A DNA stretch of 64,000 bases from Holacanthus passer (taxonomy: Eukaryota > Chordata > Actinopteri > Pomacanthidae): contig JAFREQ010000003.1 in assembly GCA_025331565.1 (NCBI GenBank), forward strand, positions 10,533,001 through 10,597,000. Direction: 5' to 3'. Position 1 is the first letter of the stretch. Each line of letters starts with the position of its first letter. Position numbers and translations under genes: made by a program. The notes under the pieces were generated by a model, which saw only the letters and a list, made by a program, of their open reading frames with translations, was not told the DNA's origin and did not search any database. This document shows, in pieces, positions 25,706 to 36,000 of this stretch.

Positions 25706-26277
25706 GTAATTACTCATGCTTTCCTATTAACTCTCCCATCTGTGGACTCAACTACACTCATATACAATATTGCCTTCCAGTATGTATCTCACAAAAGATT
25801 TTCACATACCACATAAAATTCACTTCACTTCAGAAGAGCCTGGGCAGCAAGAAGTCACAAATGCAGTTCAGTTTGATACACCTAAGAGCACCCGCAGTGC
25901 CGTCGTGTTCCCTTGGGAGATGTCAAAAATGTCATGGTGGTCACAAATCATTTAGGGCCTGTTGCAACTGGGGAAGAATCCAGCTCGAGCCATTCAAAGA
26001 CCCTCATGCTGCTGTGACATAATCTCTCAGGAATCCAGTTCATCATCAGGCAAAGCAATCGGTGTCTACAGTTGGTAAGAAATTCTCTGGCAAGATAGCC
26101 AGAGATAGAGGTGTTAAACAAGTTGGGATAGGAACAACACAAGACAGGGCAAGATGTGCAGTCCACCAAAAAAAACAAAAAAAAAACAGTTTGGAACATT
26201 CCTCAGGTAGTTTCGGCACCTCTTCACTCTAACTGTGATGACTCCACCTCGTACACAAATGGAAATTTATTGGCAAA

Positions 26278-26382
26278 TCAAAAGTTGGCAGCCATGTCAT
26301 AGATAAGCAGGTGGGGCAGGAAAGCAAAGAATTTCATTAAAGGAAACAAAAGACCTCAGGATGTTATATATTCTGGTAAGAT
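26278..26382 (+). repeat. interspersed repeat family, outlying copy
   Basis: It shares with 27697-27830 the ordered blocks TTGGCAGCC-TGTCATA, GGTGGGG-AGGAAAG, GGAAACAAAAG, and GACCTCAGG-TGTTATATA-TCTGG. It is a diverged copy of the tandem unit described at 27512-27963. Family unknown. Confidence 0.7.
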
Positions 26383-27511
26383 GTGCAACGTTTGAAAGTG
26401 CAAATGGGGTTTCACGTTGAAAACATAAATGACTAGATAAGAGCTGAAAAACTGTGTAAATCTTAAAAAGTCAATCCATTTATTTGAATGAGAAAAATGG
26501 AATATTTCAAAATGTATAAAAGGGCCTAATGAGAAAAGTGCTTGATTCTCAATTGAGAAAATTTTGAACTTTGAATGAAGTTTCTACGTTGAAAAATGTA
26601 GAGTTAAGTGCCATGAAATGTTGCGTAATAATAATCACAGTGATTTTTTTTTTTTTTGCACACGAGAACATGCGTTGCTTCAAACATTCACACCAAACGC
26701 AGAATAACACCAGACGTGTTCTTCAAATGTAAATGTCTCAGGACATCGTCTCAGCGCTCCCACATTCCAGAGCACTAACAACGGAGCTGTGTGTCGATCC
26801 TCAGCACCAAACTGGTTCAGTTCAAAGGGCTCTTCTCCTCACACCGAGAACAAAGCACAGAGGCCCATCAGCCCAAACTGGGAAACTGGACTGAAACCTA
26901 AACATTTTGTGTAAGTCTGGTGTTAAGTATTTTGCCCCTCCGTCTCTCTGCTGTCGACCACGGTGTTCTCATGGTGGCATATTCTCATCATTGTCCAGGT
27001 ACTTTGCTCGGGGTTACATCTCTGTTCCCAGGACAGTCAGGACTGGGTCAAGTGTTTCTATGGATGATGCCCTGTGAGCTGAGCAGGGCCTGTGAACAGA
27101 CAGTCTCCCAGCCCGAGTGGACGGGAGTCTCCTCTGGGAAACATGGGACTAAGCTAAGCTGTTGTTCAACATCGGTAAATGGGTGAAGGAAAGACAGAAA
27201 GTCTTTGATAGATTTTGTTCCTGTGGGGCACAACGAAGGCACAGGAGCAGTTCTGCATTTTAGTTGTGATCGTAAATTATTAACATGAAATGCTATAAAT
27301 GTCTGGATAGTTTTTGAACAATAATAACAGGAAGACAAAGATGAAGAACTACGGTATCTTGTAAGGTACTTATTGAAATACATCTTACAAAGTGCTTTGA
27401 GAGTAATAAAAGAAAAAAATCTACAGCACTGTTTTTTATAAGTAATAATACAAGTATCATTAATTACATATAAAAAGTATAAAGTGAAACAGGTGTTGTG
27501 GGGGCAAAGAT

Positions 27512-27788
27512 CAGCTCTGACAACCTCAGGCTATACTCAGGTTTTTAGATCAGGTTTTAAATCTGTTTGTTCTGGACCCAATCCAAGTGCTGTTGTAAAG
27601 TTTGAAACACTTTTTTTTTTTGTAATTGAGTTGAATATTTATGAGAGTCAAATATGGCTAAGACAGATGTATGTAATTACTTTTTTGGCACGTCTTTTCA
27701 AAACTTGGCAGCCGTGTCATATATCAGCTGGTGGGGAAGGAAAGGAAAGAAATTCATTCGACGAGGAAACAAAAGTAACAAAGCGCGT
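27512..27788 (+). repeat. tandem repeat, unit 1 (about 277 bp)
   Basis: The unit starts GCTCTGACAACCTCAGG, contains CAATCCAAGTGCTGTTGTAAA, a T run, ATTGAGTTGAATATTT, and CTTTTCAAAACTTGGC, and ends before a second GCTCTGATGACCTCAGG at 27789. Single-base differences and small gaps separate the two units. Confidence 0.75.
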
Positions 27789-27963
27789 GCTCTGATGACC
27801 TCAGGGTGTTATATACTCTGGTCGCAATCCAAGTACTTTTGTAATGTGAAACTTTTTTTTTTTTTTAATTGAGTAGAATATTTCTGAGAGTGACGTATGG
27901 CCAAGACAGCTGTTATGTGATGTGATCTTTTTTTTTTTGGAACTTCTTTTCAAAAGCTTGGCT
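27789..27963 (+). repeat. tandem repeat, unit 2 (3' truncated)
   Basis: Repeats unit 1 from GCTCTGATGACCTCAGGG through CAATCCAAGTACTTTTGTAA, a T run, ATTGAGTAGAATATTT, and CTTTTCAAAAGCTTGGC, then loses similarity at about 27963. Confidence 0.75.
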
Positions 27964-29040
27964 GGTAGGAAACAGAAAATATTTGACCTTGTCAGATCTG
28001 TAGATAGTTTTTCATCAGAAGAAAGACATCAGGTTACATAACATTGATTCACTTTGTACTTTACTGTCCTGACACGACCAGCCTTTAAATACATCCAAAA
28101 TACATTCAATCAGTTTAGTCAAGATTTGTTTTAAAGATAGAATTTGTTTTTTTTTTATATGTAAATACATGTGAATTTGTCGTTGCAAGTTTGCAGACAT
28201 AGGTCAGTTGTTTAATAAGGTGATAACAAGTCATCAAGTGGATTAAAGATCAATTGATGCAGCACTAACAATTTCTCAAATTTTATAATGATATTAACAA
28301 TAATAAAAAGTGTTGTTTCTGATGTGTACAGACTCAGATACACAGGCAGGATTCCTCTGAAGTGACTAGGCTTTCTCTTTAGAGCTTCCTGTCTGACGCT
28401 TGCGGACTCGTCACCTTTTAAATCACCTCTGTTTTAAAATACTACCTTTTATAAATATTGGCTCGTGATCTGATTCTGTGTATTTAATTTTGTTGCACTG
28501 TGTTTTATTGTACTGTGTTATATTTTGTTCTATTCTTCCACTTCTAATTGGCTGATGTCTCATTGTTATGATTTATAGTACTATAAAAGTGTAACCTTGA
28601 CTTACTCATGTAAAGCAACTTTGATTAATATTGTGTTGAAACCACCAAATTAGGAACAAATGAACCAACAACCAGCTCCTCTATTGTTCCTGAACATGGA
28701 GTAATAATGTATTCTTTATTGCCCCCTTTTGGGAGTCGATATAAGCTGCAGCTCCTCCATCTATGTAAACTCACGTCTGAATAATGGAGGAAGGTCAGAA
28801 TGGAAGTAATTGATTTAATTTGAGCGCAGAAGAGGGAATTGATCTGTGAATAACGTGCTCCGTTTATGGTTGTGAAAACGGTGCTGCTCTGACCTGGATT
28901 CATTTGCTTCACAGCACAAGCCCACTGTGTGCTTCACAGAGCAAATATGAGTTGTTTCTTTTCACATCCTCTCAATATAACGATTTCATTCAGTAGAACA
29001 GATTTACAACATGATGGAAAATAATCACACTCTGACCGGC

Positions 29041-29473
29041 TTTACCACAACCACTTTTTCTTTAATTAAAAACGTCATGATTTTTCTGTCTTTCAATACA
29101 ATATGTACACCTCTTTCGTCGTATGAATTGATAGAATAATTCAGTACATTACAACATATATACACACCAATGAGTACATTTCAAACCACCGTCAGCCAGA
29201 GGCTTGAAATGATGGTTTTCTGGTCATTTTCAAGTCTGTAACCTCAGGTTGAGGAACACGAACACTGAAGTTTTGTGATGAAAGGTTGATGCCCAGCACA
29301 TCTGATGTGTTAGCACCCCCTTCAGTTAGAGCACTGCGTTGTCCAGTGTTTCCAGTGCGTCTGCATTGAGTGAGAAAATGCCCTTGTGCATGAGACTAAG
29401 AAAAAGTAAGGGAGAGGACTGTAAGATATGAAGGCATTTAAATATTTTAGAAGCGAGTGAGACAGTAGGATTT
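29041..29473 (-). other. pamr1: probable pamr1 3' UTR
   Basis: Sequence downstream (minus strand) of the pamr1 stop. An AATAAA at 29478-29473 overlaps the stop codon and is too early to be useful. An ATTAAA at 29066-29061 (plus-strand TTTAAT) is a plausible poly(A) signal, which sets the suggested end. Transcript evidence is absent. Confidence 0.3.
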
Positions 29474-30055
29474 TTATTTCATATTGCTCTCTATCCAGTC
29501 TTTGAAGTTGGCTACGTGTGTGTAGACTGTGTAGAGGTCGGGATCACACTCCCCTTGGTCGTAGCCGAAGCTCACCAGTCCCAGGAGCCTCCACAGCCCT
29601 TTGCTCTGCCCCTTCGCTTGCGTGAAGCTGAGAGAGGGCTTCTGGTTGTTGTCGGCTTGGTTCTCAGAGAGGCCAGGCAGGACGAGGATTCCCCCAGTGT
29701 CAGAGGGACATATGTTAGAGGCTCCATAGTCCGGCTTCTGGCTGGCACAGAGCATATTGTCTGTGACGCTGACCGGCACGCCGTTCCGAGCATACTGCTG
29801 CTCACACGGGACCACGTCAGCGAGGTGAACGAGCCCGACCCTCGCCTTCTCGTCAGGACCTAAGCTTGAGTCGGGCAGTGGAGACCAGCCTGTCACGAGC
29901 CCTTGTCCAGAGATCACCTCTTCGGCCTGGCTGTCTGAGAGGCAGAGGGGCAGGACCTTCTCCCCGATCCTCGCTTTGTCCAGCAGCTTGACCACAGCTA
30001 TGTCAGAGTCAAGAATATGGGGGTCGTAGTTTGTGTGTACAGCAATGGAGGCCAC
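29474..30055 (-). CDS. pamr1: pamr1 exon 14: C-terminal half of the trypsin-like domain
   Basis: Encodes residues 995-1187, from VASIAVHTNYDP to WIESNMK and TAA. The catalytic Asp is kept in DSDIAVVKLLD (Asp1012). The Ser position reads CPSDTGGI, so Thr1114 replaces the serine of GDSGG; human PAMR1 as I recall also has ETGG here. VSVTDNMLCAS and the C-terminal GLVSFGYD and FKDWIE motifs are typical of the family. The acceptor CTCTCCTTCAG is followed by GTG and the junction is phase 0. Confidence 0.95.
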   Translation of the reverse strand: MASIAVHTNYDPHILDSDIAVVKLLDKARIGEKVLPLCLSDSQAEEVISGQGLVTGWSPLPDSSLGPDEKARVGLVHLADVVPCEQQYARNGVPVSVTDNMLCASQKPDYGASNICPSDTGGILVLPGLSENQADNNQKPSLSFTQAKGQSKGLWRLLGLVSFGYDQGECDPDLYTVYTHVANFKDWIESNMK

Positions 30056-33000
30056 CTGAAGGAGAGAGAGATGGACTACGTTTATATAAGGGTCCACTCA
30101 AAGCGCTTTGTAACACATGCCACATTCACTCATTCATGTGTTGATGGCAGAGGCTGTCGTGCAAGGTGCCAGCCTGCTCATCAGGAGCGATACAGCGCTT
30201 TCTATACAAGGACTGCTAATATTTCTATGCTCAATTTGGGGTTCAGTATTCAGACTGGAGCACATGGACTTGCTATGCTATGCAAGTTTGGCTAAAAAGG
30301 ATCATGAGGAAACGATGCCTCCAACAGCTTACCCTCAGGTGTTGAAGACCTTTACTTTCCCTGTGGTCATCACGGTACTGCTTCCCTACCACCACCTTGA
30401 TCTTGGCTGCATCCAAGGGATACACCTTCCCCAGTTCTGTCACACAGTGGGCTGCGACAACCACACTCCTTTGGTTCACCAGAGCCCCGCTGCATACCAG
30501 CTGCCAGTCAGAAGCCTGATTGTGGTTGCCAGTTCCTGCTCCATCGTTCCTCTTCAGGGACCCTGCCTGGCTGTCTGCCTTGGTCACCTTTGTCTCAGCT
30601 CCATTGGTGGAGCGGCGGTAGATGGCTGCCAGCCAAGGCCAGTGAGCCTCCACTGGCCTCTCTGGGTCAAAGGTTGGATGCTTCCCACACACTGCCAAAG
30701 AGGAGGTGACAGGATGAGAGGACAGAGTGGGAAAGAACGTAATCAAGAGGAGGGGCGGGAAAAAGAAGACAGGAAAAAAATTATTCTTACGTTGAGACAG
30801 TGTCAACACTTAGTGCTCTCTTTGAATCGTTCTTCCCTTCAGAGAGCTTTTATTTTAAAACGTGCACATGAGGTTGTTTGCCAAAATGCAAAGTGAAGTG
30901 GAGCAACATATAAAATACTAAAAAGCGAAAGAAGAAAGAAGCCTTAGTCCTTTTTTTTTTTAAAGACAATCTCTACATAGTCAACATAGATGAACAGGAA
31001 ATGCACCAAGGGGGATTCAAACATCTCACTTCTGATGTCATATTATTGTGATGAGCATCTTAAAAAATGAATCGACCTCCACTGTTCTTGATTTTATTAT
31101 AGATGTGTGCTGTGTGGGCTCTTTTATTAAAGTTGAACACAGCTCACAGACTCAATACACTTTCCATGTTGGTGCTAGTGAAGGCTGTCCAAGAAAAGCA
31201 GTCAGTTTTGTGATTGCTATAAATAGTGATTAAAGTGTCCGGCCCAATGTGGTTTCCTTCCTCTGCACAGAGAGGATAGTCTTTCATATGGACACTGTAA
31301 TGAAGAAAATTAAGAACTGTTTTAAAGTGATAAATCCAGGAGGCAGAAGCTTCCAAGCAGACCACTATGTCGGGTCAACCTTGTTATTATCGTATCAGAA
31401 TCAGCCTTTGCAACATTATTATATTAACAGGAATGTACATCGTGAAAGGACCTACACTGCATCAAAGCCGTCCCATCTTCTGTATGTGCTGAACAAGGAT
31501 GACCAAACTGCATGAAATCAGAAAGAAGGCTGAAACCAGGTCTTCAGCAGCAAAATGGACGCACACAGTCTGCTACTTTATCAGTCTTCCACCTAAACTC
31601 AACCTGTCTATCTGGTTTCCTGGATGTCCTGCATTGTTTGCATCATTAGCATGTGCAAGTTACTAAAACTCTGCCATGCACAAATGGCTTTTATGTTTAC
31701 AGGAGCATTTATGTAATAGACAGTGACACAATTGTTGTCACGTGAGGCTATTTTATCATCATCTGTGAGACGTGCAAACATCTGTCACACCATCTGTGTT
31801 GAAACATCTCCAAACTAACTGTTTTTACATCGGATGTTGTTGATGAGAAAATGTTGAGAATGGCAATGATGAGGAAAGTGGACACCGTTTTGTATGTAGG
31901 TTGGACATTTGATTACAGCCTGGAAAAAGCCTTGTTAAATCAAAGATGCCAAACCTTTACAATTTTTTTTTACAAGTAAAAAACTGAAAAGTGCGGTGTG
32001 CAAAAGTATCCAGCCCCCTTTTCTCTGAGTGCGACCAATTGCCTTCAGAAGTTGCCTGATGATTGCTGAATGATCGAATGTTGACCTAATGACTAAATAG
32101 AGTCCACCTGTGTGTCATCTAATCTCAGTACAAACACAGCTGTTCTGTGATGGCCTCAGAGGTTTGTTAAGAGAATATTGGGGAGCAAATAGCATCATGA
32201 AGTCCAAGGAACACACCAGACAGGTCAGGGATAAAGTTGTGGAGAAGTTTAAAGCAGGGTTCGGCTATAAAAAGATTTTCCAAGCTTTGAACATCTCACG
32301 GAGCACTGTTCAATCCATCATCCGGAAATGGAAAGAGTGTGGCACAACTGCAAACCTACCAAGACACGGCCGTCCACCTAAACTTACAGGCCGAACAAGG
32401 AGAGCACTGATCAGAGATGCAGCCAAGAGGCCCATGGTGACTCTGGACAAACTGCAGAGATCCACAGCTCAGGTGGGGGAATCTGTCCACAAGACAACTA
32501 TTGGGCGTGCACTGCACAAATCTGGCCTTTATGGAAGAGTGGCAAGAAGAAAGCCATTGTTAAAAGAAAACCATAAGAAGTCCCGTTTGCAGTTTGCCAG
32601 AAGCCATGTGGGGGACACAGCAAACATGTGGAAGAAGGTGCTCTGGTCAGACGAGACCAAAATTGAATTTTTTGGCCTAAATGCAAAACGCTATGTGTGG
32701 CAGAAAACTAACACTGCACATCACTCTGAACGCACCATCCAACCAAATTTAAAATCACGTATAATTTTCTTTGTACTTCACAATTGTGTGCCACTTTGTG
32801 GTGGTCTTTTCACATAAAATTCAAATAAAATATATCTATGTTTGTGGTCGTAACGTGACAAAATGTGGAAAAGTTCAAGGGGTGTGAATACTTTTGCAAG
32901 CCACTGTATCTCATAGCTATGTCACAGTAACTTTCACTGAGTAGTACTGAGCTGACTACGGCTGCCAAAGAGAATAATAATCTTGTGTCACATATCATTG

Positions 33001-36000
33001 TTGATATGTGGGTGTGAATCAGTGTATTAGTATGTTTGTTTTGTGGGAGTGCGGTGGTGGTTATTGCCCGTGGTCAGAGAACTAGTGGTCCTCTGCTGCC
33101 CTCACCTGGAGAACAGGACACATGATGCCCACTCCATTTTCCAGTCTTCAAGCAAGTGCGGCGAGAGCTGCCAGAGTGTTGGTAGAACTGAGAGGTGCAC
33201 TCATACTCTATGTGTGTGTAAAGGTGGTGGAAGCCCTGGGGCAACTGGGAAAGCACCGCAGGGCTTTTAGTGGGGCCTACAGGCTGGAGCTGTCGGCCCA
33301 GCGTGGACGAGTAGAGCTTGTGCACCGGTGTCTTTCTGAGGTGAGAAGAAGAGGCCAAGACACATGAAGACATGAGAGTAATTGCTTTTAATTCTTCAGT
33401 CACTAAATAGCACAATAACACAGACTATTCAGAGCTTATGGATGTCAAGCATTTTATACTAATAATCATGATTGTTATATAACACAATGCACTGGTAAAC
33501 ATACCTGGATGGGGCCTGAGGTGGCAGGACTCTTTGTCGAACCAGCTCTGACACTTTGGGCTCCCGACATGCTGCAAAAACACACATATACAAACACACA
33601 CATAACACATACAATACAATACACACCCATTAACATCTGCTGTGATTTGAATGGACTTTAACTGGAACAGTGACCGGACTGTGGAGAATTGTAAACTGAC
33701 AGAAGTAACATGTCTTTGTCGGTACTATTGTCTAACATGACATACTTCAGAAGTTGTAAATAACAGCTTTAATAACGGTTAAAGAAAAATTTTGAAATTT
33801 TGGGAAATAAACTTATTTGCTTTCTTGCAGAGAGTTACATGAGTTAGATGAATACCACTCTCATGTCTGCATGAACAAACTAGATTAGCCTGGAATAAAG
33901 ACTGGATACAGGGGGAGACAGCTTGTCTGGCTCTGTTCAAAGGTGAAAAAAAATCTGCCTATCAGCACCTAAAGTTCACTAGTGAAAAACAACAACATTG
34001 TGCTTTAGAGGTGCAGGTGGATTTTGTTGCCTCTTTACAGACCCACACTAGCTGTTTCGTCCGATGCATTTTCCAAAGTATTGAACCACCTGTTCAACAA
34101 GGAAGAAAAAAACATTTTCCAGCTATGCATCCGTCCATGCCAGGACTTGCTTCTTTCTTCTTTTTTTCCCCCTAGCTCTTTAATTCATGAGCAAAGTCAA
34201 GCCAGTGGACATTTCGACTACTTTCCCTTTGGCAAAGAACTGAAGAGCATCCAGACCAAAATCCATTAAGAACTAATTAACATTTACAGCTCCAGACTGA
34301 TGGATTATTGTACTGCAGGAATCATTTACCCACCAGCATTTAACTTTAGACTTATTTGCTCAGCACATAGCATTTTGGAACCCTTTACTTTATTTAGTTT
34401 TTTTGTAAAAGTTTAAAAGTTTGATCATCTGACATAAAGTGAGAAACCATGACCCCCATTAATTACTTACTTAATTTCGGAACACTGAGTCTGCAATACT
34501 GTATGTTTGCATTTCAAACCCCTTTAGATCTATCTTATTAGAAGGTGGTAACTATTTATAACATTGTAAAAAAAAAAAAAAGCTGTATGTACATGCCTAC
34601 AGAAATGTATGCCTTCCACAAAAAACTGACTAACACCATCATCAGAACAAAATGAAAAAAAAGCAGATTTGGGTACCTCTGACACAGAGAGGCTGTTTGC
34701 CAGTCCAGGTACCGTTTGGCTGGCAGGTGCGTCGGGCATCGCCGCTCAGAGCGTAGGAGTGGTTACAGAAGAACTCCACCGTCTCAGGCTCCACCCCGTG
34801 CACCGGCTGGTGGAAGCCGTGGTAGAGGCGAGGGAGAGGCGGGCAGCTTTTCTCTGCAGGTTGGGAACAGCAGGTGAGGGTGACGACCACAAAGAAGGAG
34901 ATTGTATGTGTTTTTATTTTTCTCGATGAGTCTCTTACCGGTGAAGCTCTGGTTGGCTTCTTTCTCCTTTTCATTTTTTTCTTCCTCCTCCCTTTCCTTC
35001 TCCAGCTCCTCCTTTGTTTTCTCAGCAGAATCCTCCTCTGTCTCCTCTTTTATTGTTGGTTTTTCTTTGGGTGTTTCATTTTCTCCACCTCTGTACAAGG
35101 TGTACTGTGTGACGTTGAGTCTGGTGGGAATGATTTTCCTCCCCTGCTCTGGAGAACCTATGCTGTTATTCTCTTTCTTTGCGTCCTTTGTGTCATGTAT
35201 AACCGTGTCGTTCTTTGTCACTTCCAGTTCAAATATCTCGACTGTGTTCTCACCCTCAGCTATGACTGTCCTCAGCTTGGTATCATTAGGGCCGATTTTA
35301 TCTGGATCTCTTTTTCCGTTCACCTGCTCTTCTTTTCTTTCCTTCCCTTCTTGCCCTTTGTCTTTTATCACCACTATTTCTGTGATATCTGTCTTTCCCG
35401 TCTCCAAGTTTGTGTCTGGGCTGACTTCTTTTTTCTCAGTTGGGTTTTCCACCTCATCTTCTTTCTTCTCAACTGTATTCAGGCTGTTGTTTGGGCTTTT
35501 ACTATCCACTTTGTCTCTGCTGCCTCCGGTGGGTTTCTCTGACCCAGTATTTCTTTCCTCTGGCTCTCCTTCATTCCTACCCTCAGACGCAGTTTTCTCT
35601 GGAATGGTACCAGTGTATTTATCTTCTCTGTCGACCACTGTTGTATTCTCGTGCCCAGTGTTTATACCTTTCCCTCCGGCACTTTCTTTTTCTCCAGCTG
35701 TGTTCTCTTGACCTTTCTCTTTAGTTTTGCCGATATCTTTGTCAGTGTATATATCTGTTTCTGTCTTTTCTTCCTTTGCCTTGTCTTTGTCCTTTTCTGC
35801 TTCAGTGAGAGTGTTATTCACTGTGGATAAAGACCAGAAAGAAAGATCATTAGTGAATTGTCAGTCAGCAGCTGATTGCAAATCTTTTGTTCTAATGGCT
35901 CAAGGCACTGACTCATTTTCTGATCCATTAGCCTTTTGAAAACAACGTAAATGAACTCAATGTCCTTTGCACTATTTGCACTGACTCATCCATTTTTATC

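Larger units (their letters stand above)
19141..29040. other. intergenic region between slc1a2 and pamr1
   Basis: About 9.9 kb with no confirmed gene. It includes an AC microsatellite at 19154-19175, a T18 run near 19508, a C12 run near 22419, two diverged repeat families and one orphan exon-like segment, listed separately. The open frames here are short and show no recognisable domain. Confidence 0.6.
30692..33105 (-). other. pamr1: pamr1 intron 12
   Basis: 2.4 kb between the Sushi D exon and the protease exon. About 1 kb of it is the Tc1-like element; the rest (30700-31950 and 32910-33105) is AT-rich non-coding sequence with a T10 run near 30951. Confidence 0.85.

Noticed and set aside
29516..29863. 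115-codon plus-strand frame
   Set aside because: Antisense shadow of the protease exon.
30117..30896. 259-codon plus-strand frame
   Set aside because: Antisense to pamr1 exon 13 and a repeat-filled intron; no domain.
34874..35711. Long plus-strand frames rich in Phe, Ser and Leu (222 and 269 codons)
   Set aside because: They are antisense to the purine-rich linker exon of pamr1; the composition forces an open complementary frame. The minus-strand frame has matching splice sites.
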